In this document: positions 1-5,247 of the stretch, piece by piece
How the letters are laid out: the number at the start of each line of letters is the position of its first letter
Position numbering within the stretch: position 1 is the first letter of the stretch
Origin: Candidatus Nesterenkonia stercoripullorum
GTDB taxonomy: Bacteria > Actinomycetota > Actinomycetes > Actinomycetales > Micrococcaceae
Assembly: GCA_019114115.1 (NCBI GenBank)
Contig: DXGD01000390.1
Span: 1 to 6,141 of the forward strand
Direction: 5' to 3'
Length of the DNA stretch: 6,141 nucleotides
Translations under genes and position numbers: made by a program
The notes under the pieces: generated by a model
Told to the model about the DNA's origin: nothing
The model's input: only the letters and a program-made list of their open reading frames with translations
The model's database searches: none

Positions 1-1691
1 GGGTCTGTCCCGGCCTGGTGATCGGGACCTCGCTCCGGATGCCACCGCCGGTCGCCGAGCCGGCCGACCTCGCCCGCGACGAGGCCCTCGACGTCGACGC
101 CGCGACCGCAGCCCTGGACAGTGCCACCCGAAGCGTCGCCGACCAGCTCAAAGGTCGCGCCGCTGAGGCCAGCGGGGACGCGAAGGGCGTCTTGGAAGCC
201 ACCGCGCTGATGGCCACCGACTCGACTCTGCGCAAAGGCGCTATCAAGCGGCTGGAGAAGGGGAAGACCCCAGAACGGGCGTTCTTCGAATCGGCGGGCG
301 AGGTGATCGACATGTTCGCAGCCCTCGGCGGCAAGATGGCCGAGCGTCAGCGGGACGTCCACGACGTCCGCGATCGCGTCATCGCGCAGCTGCAGGGCCT
401 CACCCCGCCTGGCATCCCCTCGCATGACACGCCGTTCGTGCTGCTGGCCGATGATCTGGCTCCTGCGGACACGGCCACACTCGATCCGCAGAAGGTGCTC
501 GCCCTGGTGACCGCCGAAGGCGGGCCTCAATCGCACACCGCCATCATCGCCCGCTCGCTGAACCTGCCCGCAGTCGTCGCCGCCACCGGCGTCCTGGATG
601 TCGAGGACGGCACTGAGGTCTTCGTCAACGGCGCTGCCGGCACGCTGAGCACTGAGGTCACCGACGCCGATCGGGAGTCCGCAGCCACCTACCGCGAGCG
701 CATGGCCCAGATCGCCACGTTCGACGGCGACGGTCGGCTCTCCGACGGCACCTCAGCTCCGTTGCTGGCCAATGTGGGCAATGGCGCTGATGCGCGGGCC
801 GCCGCGGAAGCGGGCGCGCAGGGCATCGGGCTCTTCCGCACCGAGTTCCTCTTCTTCGAGCGCACAGCCGAACCCGCACAGGAAGAGCAAGTCGCCGCAT
901 ATGCGGAGGTCTTCGAGGCTTTCTCCTCCGCGGGCTCCGCGTCCGCACCTGCCAAGGTGGTGCTGCGCACGCTCGACGCCGGGGCTGATAAGCCGCTGCC
1001 CTTCCTCACCGACACCGACGAGCCCAACCCCGCTCTCGGCGTCCGCGGCTATCGCACCGAAGTGCGGACGCCAGGTGTCCTGCGCCGGCAGCTCGACGCC
1101 GTCGCTGAGGCCGCGCGGGGCGTAGCCGATAAGCCCGTGGAGGTCTGGGTGATGGCCCCGATGATCGCGACGGCTGCCGAGGCCCGTGATTTCCGGGGGC
1201 TCTGCGAGGAAGCCGGCCTGTCCGCCGCGAACGCCAAGATCGGCGTCATGATCGAAATCCCGGCCGCCGCGCTGGCCGCTCAGGCGATCACCGCTGAAGT
1301 CGACTTCGTCTCCATAGGCACCAATGACCTGACGCAGTACACGATGGCCGCAGACCGTCAGCTCGGGGCGCTGGCCGAGCTCAACGACCCATGGCAGCCT
1401 GGCGTGCTCCACCTCATCCGCGCCACTGGCAGTGGCTCGCAGGGGCCGGTCGGTGTCTGCGGGGAGGCTGCAGCGGATCCGTTGCTGGCCCCCGTGCTGC
1501 TCGGGCTGGGGGTCAACACACTGTCGATGAGCGCTTCGGCGCTGCCCAGGGTCGCTGCGGTGCTCCGTGGCGTCACCGCTGAGCAGGTGGAAGCCGCTGC
1601 GCAGGCGGCACTTTCAGCATCCAGTCCAGCTGAGGCACGCGCCGCCGCCGTCGAGCAACTCCCGATCGTGGCCGAGCTTGGTCTAGGCTGA
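1..1691 (+). CDS. ptsI: PTS Enzyme I (phosphoenolpyruvate-protein phosphotransferase), 5' partial
   Basis: Enzyme I autophosphorylates from PEP on a histidine and passes the phosphate to HPr, the first cytoplasmic step of all sugar PTS uptake. The reading frame is open from base 3 and begins G-V-C-P-G, matching the GVxxSPG start typical of EI, so only roughly the first ten residues are missing. A GTG at 18 is internal, not the start. Visible in order: the helical HPr-binding region (to about base 430); the phospho-His motif GGPQSHTAIIAR with His at 534-536; then the PEP-binding barrel with GIGLFRTEFLFFER, RTLDAGADKP, NPALGVRGYR, GVMIEIPAA and SIGTNDLTQY; and the catalytic Cys in GVCGEAA at 1458-1460. 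About 562 residues are present, the normal size. ptsH follows 28 nt downstream, so the two are probably co-transcribed. All key residues are intact. Confidence 0.97.
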   Translation, partial: VCPGLVIGTSLRMPPPVAEPADLARDEALDVDAATAALDSATRSVADQLKGRAAEASGDAKGVLEATALMATDSTLRKGAIKRLEKGKTPERAFFESAGEVIDMFAALGGKMAERQRDVHDVRDRVIAQLQGLTPPGIPSHDTPFVLLADDLAPADTATLDPQKVLALVTAEGGPQSHTAIIARSLNLPAVVAATGVLDVEDGTEVFVNGAAGTLSTEVTDADRESAATYRERMAQIATFDGDGRLSDGTSAPLLANVGNGADARAAAEAGAQGIGLFRTEFLFFERTAEPAQEEQVAAYAEVFEAFSSAGSASAPAKVVLRTLDAGADKPLPFLTDTDEPNPALGVRGYRTEVRTPGVLRRQLDAVAEAARGVADKPVEVWVMAPMIATAAEARDFRGLCEEAGLSAANAKIGVMIEIPAAALAAQAITAEVDFVSIGTNDLTQYTMAADRQLGALAELNDPWQPGVLHLIRATGSGSQGPVGVCGEAAADPLLAPVLLGLGVNTLSMSASALPRVAAVLRGVTAEQVEAAAQAALSASSPAEARAAAVEQLPIVAELGLG

Positions 1692-1708
1692 TCAACACAC
1701 CGTTTTCC

Positions 1709-1714
1709 AGGAGG
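1709..1714 (+). promoter_or_regulatory. Strong ribosome binding site of ptsH
   Basis: AGGAGG lies 5 nt before the ATG at 1720. It is the strongest Shine-Dalgarno sequence in the window and fixes the ptsH start. HPr is normally needed in molar excess over EI, which would fit a strong internal site in a ptsI-ptsH transcript (inference). Confidence 0.85.
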
Positions 1715-1719
1715 AATCA

Positions 1720-1992
1720 ATGTCTGAAAGAACCGCCACCATCGGATCCAAGGCGGGGCTGCATGCGCGGCCTGCCGCCGTCTTCGCAGAAGCCGCCGCT
1801 GCGCAGTCCGTCGACGTGACGATCGCCAAAGCAGCCAGCCCCGAGGAGTCCTTCGATGCCGCCAGCATCCTGGGACTGATGGGGATCGGCGCTGAGTATG
1901 GCGACAAAGTCGTGCTCACCGCAGACGGTGAAGGCGCTGACGCAGCCCTGGATGAGCTGGTGACGATCCTGGAAACCGAACAGGACGCCTGA
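1720..1992 (+). CDS. ptsH: PTS phosphocarrier protein HPr
   Basis: HPr is the small cytoplasmic carrier that accepts phosphate from EI on a histidine and delivers it to sugar-specific EIIA domains. The 90-residue protein has the active-site motif GLHARPAA with the phosphorylated histidine exactly at residue 15. The C-terminal half (SILGLMGIGAEYGDKVVL, then TADGEGADAALDELV) matches the HPr fold. Ser49 in SILGLMGIG is equivalent to regulatory Ser46 of Bacillus HPr; the three-residue shift comes from a longer loop at 38-45. The gene lies 28 nt after ptsI and has an AGGAGG ribosome binding site. The order ptsI-ptsH is the reverse of the ptsHI operon of enterobacteria and Firmicutes. It ends just before a strong stem-loop. 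Length and motifs are standard. Confidence 0.97.
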   Translation: MSERTATIGSKAGLHARPAAVFAEAAAAQSVDVTIAKAASPEESFDAASILGLMGIGAEYGDKVVLTADGEGADAALDELVTILETEQDA

Positions 1993-2016
1993 GGGAAGAC
2001 TCACCCGCTGAATCGA

Positions 2017-2063
2017 GCCTGAGGCCCGGGGACGCTGCGCGAGCAACTACCCGGGCCTCAGGC
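2017..2063. terminator. Probable bidirectional stem-loop terminator between ptsH and the SixA-like gene
   Basis: Two perfect 14-nt complementary arms (2017-2030 and 2050-2063; GCCTGAGGCCCGGG and its reverse complement) flank a 19-nt loop. The hairpin lies 24 nt after the ptsH stop and 31 nt from the stop of the convergent phosphatase gene. Neither side carries a T-run, so it would act as a U-tract-less hairpin of the type often proposed in actinobacteria. Position between converging genes supports termination in both directions; this is not proven by sequence alone. Confidence 0.75.
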
Positions 2064-2094
2064 GTGTGGTCTCACAGCGGGGTGGAGTGAAGTA

Positions 2095-2616
2095 TCAGGC
2101 GCAGTGGAAGTGCGTCAGCCGGGCGCCCTTGGCCTGAAGCTCCGACCACGTGCCGTCGATCTCGAACCGCGCGATGCCGCAGGTCGGCCAGTGGCGCGCC
2201 ATCTCCAGGACCGGGGATTCCGCGGAGTCCATCCCGGCCAGGGCCATGCTCAGCGATTGCACTCCCGGCATATGAGCCACGACCAGCAACGCCGACACAG
2301 CCTCCGGGGTCTCGTGAACCGCCGAGAGGAGCTCGTCCTCCGAGGCGAGGTACAGGCGCGAGTCGATGTACGGTGTCGGAGCCTTCTCCCCCAGCTGCGC
2401 ATTGACCCACACGCAGGTCTGCCGGGTCCTCAGCGCGTCAGAGGTCGACGTCGCCTCCGGCAGGAAACCCGTCTCCACGAGCCAGTTCCCCACTGAGCGC
2501 GCCTGCTCGGACCCGCGAGCTGTGAGGGCTCGGCCGTGATCATCGCCGGTGTAGTCGTGTCCTGCCTCAGCGTGCCTGAGGACCAGCAGGGACCGAGTGG
2601 TGATGCCCTGGCTCAT
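2095..2616 (-). CDS. SixA-type histidine phosphatase (phosphohistidine phosphatase family)
   Basis: The 173-residue protein belongs to the histidine phosphatase (phosphoglycerate mutase-like) superfamily, in its short SixA branch. SixA of E. coli removes phosphate from histidine residues of signalling or PTS-like proteins. Here LLVLRHAEAG carries the catalytic Arg14-His15, TSDALRTRQT (58-67) matches the SxAxRTxQT motif, and VVAHMPGVQSL carries the second catalytic His115. No signal peptide or membrane segment is visible, so it is cytoplasmic. The start at 2616 is chosen because AGGAG (2625-2629) lies 8 nt upstream and the catalytic motif begins 13 residues later; the same frame stays open further upstream but reads through the preceding regulator in another frame. 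It lies 61 nt behind the regulator gene and converges on ptsH. Substrate is unknown; dephosphorylation of HPr or EI is a suggestion from context only. Confidence 0.9.
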   Translation of the reverse strand: MSQGITTRSLLVLRHAEAGHDYTGDDHGRALTARGSEQARSVGNWLVETGFLPEATSTSDALRTRQTCVWVNAQLGEKAPTPYIDSRLYLASEDELLSAVHETPEAVSALLVVAHMPGVQSLSMALAGMDSAESPVLEMARHWPTCGIARFEIDGTWSELQAKGARLTHFHCA

Positions 2617-2624
2617 ATCATGCG

Positions 2625-2629
2625 CTCCT
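2625..2629 (-). promoter_or_regulatory. Ribosome binding site that fixes the phosphatase start
   Basis: On the minus strand AGGAG lies 8 nt before the ATG at 2616. An out-of-frame ATG (2621-2619) lies between them and meets a TGA after one further codon. Homology places the protein start at the 2616 ATG. Confidence 0.7.
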
Positions 2630-2677
2630 GGGAGGACAGGGAGATGCCCAATGCGGCTGGTGATCCGTGAACGATCA

Positions 2678-3484
2678 TCAGATGGAGTATTCGGGTGCGG
2701 CCCAGACGGTGACCTCAGGGTGCTCATAGAAGCGGTACCCCTGCCCGCGCACTGTGCGCACGGTATTGGCCAGCCGGCCCAGTTTGGAGCGCAGGCGGCG
2801 GATGTGCACGTCGATCGTGCGCTCGTTGGGGAGCTGGTCCGCGTCCACAGAGCGCCACAGGGCCTGGAGCAGCTCCTCGCGGGCAACTGTCCGGGATCCG
2901 TTGTCGACCAGGAAGTTCAGCAGCTCGAACTCTTTGTAGGTCAGGTTCAGGCTTTGCCCGTCCAGCTTGACCTCCCGGCGCGAGAGGTCGATGAGGACAC
3001 CTGTGCTGCTGACGGGAGGCGGCGGTGTGATGGGCGCCTCCGCAGTGCGGTGAGTGACGGTCGGGTCACCGAGAGCTTGCCGCACGATGTCCAGATCGGA
3101 TCCCTGGGCCGCAGCCGAGGCCATGGCCATCGCGATGTGGACCTGCGCCTCGGGCGCGATGTGTTCGACGTAGTCCCTGAGCTCAGTGGCGATCTTGTGC
3201 AGCGATGTGCCCGCCGCGCTGGCCGTATCCTGATCCAGGCCGACATAGACGACGAATCCTCGAGCCACGACATCTGACTGCACGAGCTGCGGCCCTCCCC
3301 CGTTGTGTGCCAGTACCGGCACCGGTGCATTGCGGTTGGCCTCGGTGGGCCGCTCCTTGGCTTGCGCCCCAGCTGATCCGGCTTCGTCACGCATCCGCCG
3401 GGCAATCTCAGCACGACGCGCGGCATTGCGCACTGAGACATGGACATAGCCCGGGCTCTGCGCTCCGTTGAACCGTGCAGACAT
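2678..3484 (-). CDS. Winged-helix (OmpR/PhoB-type) transcriptional regulator without receiver domain
   Basis: The 268-residue protein has a clear C-terminal OmpR/PhoB-type winged helix (about 161-253): GVLIDLSRREVKLDG, the LTYKEFELLNFLVDN segment, the recognition helix ERTIDVHIRRLRSKLG and the wing TVRTVRGQGYRF. It should bind DNA in the cytoplasm. The N-terminal half is not a phospho-receiver. After a charged, variable stretch (1-70) comes a small domain, about 73-138 (GFVVYVGLDQ and LRDYVEHIAPEAQVHIAMAM), which I recognise only as something conserved in Micrococcales regulators of this kind. A proline-rich linker (152-157) joins the two. Start 3484 has a weak AGGGA 13 nt upstream. The frame is open to a GTG at 3580, but those 32 codons are only about half GC at third positions, unlike the gene body. 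It lies behind upp and ahead of the SixA-like gene. Targets and signal are unknown. Confidence 0.85.
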   Translation of the reverse strand: MSARFNGAQSPGYVHVSVRNAARRAEIARRMRDEAGSAGAQAKERPTEANRNAPVPVLAHNGGGPQLVQSDVVARGFVVYVGLDQDTASAAGTSLHKIATELRDYVEHIAPEAQVHIAMAMASAAAQGSDLDIVRQALGDPTVTHRTAEAPITPPPPVSSTGVLIDLSRREVKLDGQSLNLTYKEFELLNFLVDNGSRTVAREELLQALWRSVDADQLPNERTIDVHIRRLRSKLGRLANTVRTVRGQGYRFYEHPEVTVWAAPEYSI

Positions 3485-3576
3485 ATCACTCGAACTTTCC
3501 CTGGGCGGGTGGCGAACCAACCCCTCCAGCGTGTCTGTCACATATGAATTTTGCAAGTAACAAACTCGGGTTTCTT

Positions 3577-3608
3577 CCACATATTGAGACTAACGCGACT
3601 ATATGTGG
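3577..3608. promoter_or_regulatory. Dyad (candidate operator) around a -10-like hexamer upstream of the regulator
   Basis: CCACATAT (3577-3584) and its exact complement ATATGTGG (3601-3608) flank a 16-nt spacer. On the minus strand the spacer holds TAGTCT (3592-3587), a TANNNT -10 candidate that would put a transcript start near 3580, giving a leader of about 96 nt for the regulator. A second -10-like hexamer, TATAGT (3603-3598), overlaps the other arm. CACATAT occurs again at 3539-3545. No convincing TTGACA-like -35 is present. Autoregulation by the winged-helix protein is the natural guess but is untested. The AT-rich hairpin has no U-tract, so it is a poor candidate for a upp terminator. 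Confidence 0.5.
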
Positions 3609-3642
3609 TATGAGTCACGTGCTTGAGACTGGATGAGAGGTG

Positions 3643-4284
3643 TTACTCGGCCAGACCGTACAAGCGGTCTCCGGCGTCGCCGAGGCCCGGGACGATGTAG
3701 GCGCGCTCGTCCAGGCGCTCGTCGATAGCAGCCAAGTACAGTTCGGCGTCGATCTCCCCTACTCCTTCACGAAGACGCTCAATGCCCTCCGGGGCAGCCA
3801 GGATGCAGATGCACGTGATCTTCTCGGCATTGGCGTTCTTCAGGAAGCGGATCGCTTCGGCCAGCGTTCCGCCGGTGGCCAGCATCGGGTCGAGCACGAA
3901 CACGTGACGTCCAGTGAGGTCATCGGGCAGGCGCTCGGCGTAGGTGATGATGTCGAGTGTCTGCTCATTGCGCGCCATGCCGAGGAAACCGACTTCGGCG
4001 GTCGGGATCATCGCCGTCATACCCTCGAGCATCCCGAGCCCGGCCCGCAGGATGGGCACGACCAAGGGAGTCGGGCTGGCGAGCTTCGTACCGACGGTAG
4101 AGGCAACCGGCGTCGTGATCTCTACCGACTCCGTCGCGATAGAGCCGCTGGCCTCGTAGGACAGCAGCGTCACAAGCTCTTTGGTGAGCTGCCGGAAGAC
4201 GTTCGACGTCGTCTCCACCCGGCGGAGCTGAGTGAGCTTATGGGCAACTAGGGGGTGGTCCACGACCTGTACGCGCATAGCCAT
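3643..4284 (-). CDS. upp: Uracil phosphoribosyltransferase
   Basis: UPRTase salvages uracil by joining it to PRPP to give UMP and pyrophosphate in the cytoplasm. The 213-residue protein begins MAMRVQVVDHPLVAHKLTQL, a near-canonical actinobacterial UPRTase N-terminus. It carries VPILRAGLGMLEGM (77-90), the PRPP-binding loop DPMLATGGT (132-140), and the C-terminal uracil-binding motif GLGDAGDRLYG (200-210). Length matches the usual 205-215 residues. Two starts are possible: ATG 4284, which lies 6 nt behind a TACTTT hexamer and may be leaderless, and ATG 4278 (MRV..., 211 residues), which many relatives would use. Neither has a nearby Shine-Dalgarno sequence. The frame continues upstream to 4437 but that part overlaps divergent tadA. 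The gene is divergent from tadA with a 38-bp gap and is followed by the regulator gene in the same direction. Confidence 0.96.
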   Translation of the reverse strand: MAMRVQVVDHPLVAHKLTQLRRVETTSNVFRQLTKELVTLLSYEASGSIATESVEITTPVASTVGTKLASPTPLVVPILRAGLGMLEGMTAMIPTAEVGFLGMARNEQTLDIITYAERLPDDLTGRHVFVLDPMLATGGTLAEAIRFLKNANAEKITCICILAAPEGIERLREGVGEIDAELYLAAIDERLDERAYIVPGLGDAGDRLYGLAE

Positions 4285-4296
4285 CACATCAAAGTA
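4285..4296 (-). promoter_or_regulatory. Candidate leaderless promoter -10 of upp
   Basis: On the minus strand TACTTT (4296-4291) fits the TANNNT -10 consensus of actinobacterial housekeeping promoters. Exactly 6 nt separate it from the ATG at 4284, so transcription would begin at the start codon. The segment at the -35 distance reads AGGAGA, not TTGACA, so the support is the -10 and its spacing only. Confidence 0.45.
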
Positions 4297-4310
4297 CCAG
4301 CCATCTTCGG

Positions 4311-4322
4311 TATTCTCCTGCC
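4311..4322 (+). promoter_or_regulatory. Candidate leaderless promoter -10 of tadA
   Basis: TATTCT (4311-4316) fits TANNNT and is followed by 6 nt and then the GTG at 4323, the spacing expected when the start codon is also the transcript start. There is no Shine-Dalgarno sequence before this GTG, which agrees with leaderless translation. The -35 region (ATCAAA) is weak. The upp -10 lies only 14 bp away on the other strand. Confidence 0.45.
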
Positions 4323-4895
4323 GTGAGCACTCACTCTTCCCTTCGAGCCTCGTCCGCGCCCAGCCCGGTGGCACCAGGCGACACGAGAGCGCCCGAAACG
4401 GCGCGAGCCGAGGAGCCGGAGGCTTGCTGGAACGCACGGAACGCTCAGGATCAGTCTCGGGTGATGGAGGAAGCGCTCCGCCTCGCTGCAGGCGCTGTGG
4501 AGACCGGGGATGTTCCCGTCGGAGCCCTGGTCCTCTCCCCGGGTGGGGAAATCCTTGGCAGCGGCGTGAACACCCGTGAACGCGACACCGACCCGACGGG
4601 CCATGCGGAGATCAACGCCCTTCGCGACGCTGCCCACCACACCGGAAGCTGGCGGATGGACGGGTGCTCACTGGTGGTCACGCTGGAGCCGTGCGCCATG
4701 TGCGCCGGGCTCATCAGCCAGACCCGCGTCCGCCAGGTGATCTTCGGCGCCTGGGACGATAAGGCCGGCGCGGCAGGCTCGGTCCTGGACGTGCTTCGCG
4801 AGCCCAGGCTCAACCATTGGGTCGAAGTCCACCCGGGGGTGCGCGCAGAGGAATCGGCCGCGCTGCTGCGAGAGTTCTTCGCGCCGAGGCGATAG
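4323..4895 (+). CDS. tadA: tRNA adenosine(34) deaminase TadA
   Basis: TadA converts A34 to inosine in the wobble position of tRNA-Arg(ACG) so that it can read CGN codons; it is a cytoplasmic zinc enzyme. The 190-residue product shows GDVPVGALVL (62-71), the zinc/catalytic motif HAE (His94, Glu96), and LEPCAMCAG with zinc ligands Cys124 and Cys127, then DDKAGAAGS and LREFF near the C-terminus. This fits the TadA/CDA deaminase fold; the HAE plus PCxxC arrangement and the C-terminal wording favour TadA over guanine or cytosine deaminases. The deaminase domain starts at about residue 48, leaving an Ala/Ser/Pro/Glu-rich N-terminal extension of about 46 residues. Other starts are GTG 4461 and ATG 4464, with AGGA at 4447-4450 upstream. 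GTG 4323 is preferred because a TATTCT hexamer lies 6 nt upstream and the extension has fairly high third-position GC. Confidence 0.9.
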   Translation: MSTHSSLRASSAPSPVAPGDTRAPETARAEEPEACWNARNAQDQSRVMEEALRLAAGAVETGDVPVGALVLSPGGEILGSGVNTRERDTDPTGHAEINALRDAAHHTGSWRMDGCSLVVTLEPCAMCAGLISQTRVRQVIFGAWDDKAGAAGSVLDVLREPRLNHWVEVHPGVRAEESAALLREFFAPRR

Positions 4896-4912
4896 GCCTC
4901 GTGCCCGTGAGT

Positions 4913-4942
4913 TTGGCAGTCGGGGCCGGACTTCGGTAACAT
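4913..4942 (+). promoter_or_regulatory. Promoter of the tRNA-Ser gene
   Basis: TTGGCA (4913-4918) and TAACAT (4937-4942) are separated by 18 bp, a good sigma-70-type pair. Transcription would begin near 4949, a few bases before the mature tRNA 5' end at 4953. It lies just after the tadA stop at 4895, so the tRNA gene probably has its own promoter. Confidence 0.6.
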
Positions 4943-4952
4943 CGATTCGCCT

Positions 4953-5040
4953 GGTGACGTGTCCGAGCGGCCGAAGGTGCGACACTCGAAATGTCGTGTA
5001 CGGTAACCCCGTACCGTGGGTTCAAATCCCACCGTCACCG
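4953..5040 (+). tRNA. tRNA-Ser (anticodon CGA)
   Basis: An 88-nt class II tRNA folds cleanly. The acceptor stem is GGTGACG / CGTCACC (4953-4959 with 5033-5039), followed by discriminator G5040. The anticodon stem is CGACA / TGTCG around the loop CTCGAAA, giving anticodon CGA at 4987-4989, which reads the serine codon UCG. The long variable arm (TACGG paired with CCGTA) is typical of tRNA-Ser. The T arm is GTGGG-TTCAAAT-CCCAC. The 3' CCA is not encoded and must be added after transcription. The gene stands alone between its own promoter and an intrinsic terminator. Confidence 0.97.
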
Positions 5041-5047
5041 CCGCGTG

Positions 5048-5096
5048 TCCTGAGTCGCGACGTAGTCCACGGACTGGTCGCGGCTCAGGATTTTTT
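5048..5096 (+). terminator. Intrinsic (rho-independent) terminator after tRNA-Ser
   Basis: TCCTGAGTCGCGAC (5048-5061) pairs with GTCGCGGCTCAGGA (5077-5090) through 14 positions with one T-G wobble. The loop itself contains AGTCC and GGACT, which extend the stem. A run of six T (5091-5096) follows directly. It starts 7 nt after the tRNA 3' end. This is the only terminator in the window with a true U-tract. Confidence 0.93.
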
Positions 5097-5195
5097 CGTT
5101 GGCGGACGTCGAACATCGTCACGGAGCTGACGAACGACGCTTGCAGTCCAGCGACATGCCTCCTGTCGCGAGGAGACTCAACTGCCGCGCTCGCG

Positions 5196-5233
5196 GGAGC
5201 CGCTGGGCTGGGACGTGACCGATCGGCGGCTCC
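5196..5233 (-). terminator. Possible hairpin terminator of the lipoprotein gene
   Basis: GGAGCCGC (5196-5203) and GCGGCTCC (5226-5233) form a perfect 8-bp stem, with a G-T pair possible outside, around a 22-nt loop. It lies about 15 nt beyond the lipoprotein stop codon on the minus strand. There is no T-run, so the assignment rests on position and stem strength. The rest of 5097-5247 shows no gene I can support. Confidence 0.4.
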
Positions 5234-5247
5234 TCGGACACGCGTCC

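Noticed and set aside
753..1412. Long minus-strand open frame (219 codons) and several smaller ones opposite ptsI
   Set aside because: They are complementary-strand shadows of a high-GC gene whose conserved EI motifs cover the whole stretch; the shadow proteins have no recognisable domain.
2655..2680. Small dyad TGATC/GATCA right after the regulator stop as a terminator
   Set aside because: The stem is only 5 bp with a 7-nt loop and no T-run; it is too weak to call.
2597..3277. 226-codon plus-strand frame opposite the regulator and the phosphatase start
   Set aside because: It lies antisense to an unmistakable winged-helix domain and has no motif or ribosome binding site of its own.
3485..3580. 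Extended regulator start at GTG 3580 (300 residues), possibly leaderless behind TAGTCT
   Set aside because: The extra 32 codons are only about half GC at third positions and AT-rich like intergenic DNA; the hexamer is better read as a promoter with an untranslated leader, though this is not settled.
3640..4251. 203-codon plus-strand frame opposite upp
   Set aside because: It is fully antisense to UPRTase, whose motifs are intact; the product has no family features.
5020..5040. tRNA 3' end as an integration (att) site
   Set aside because: No second copy of the tRNA 3' end occurs in the window and there is no integrase or phage gene nearby.
4451..5122. Minus-strand frame spanning tadA and the tRNA gene
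   Set aside because: It runs through a tRNA and its terminator and is antisense to the TadA catalytic motifs, so it is not a plausible gene.
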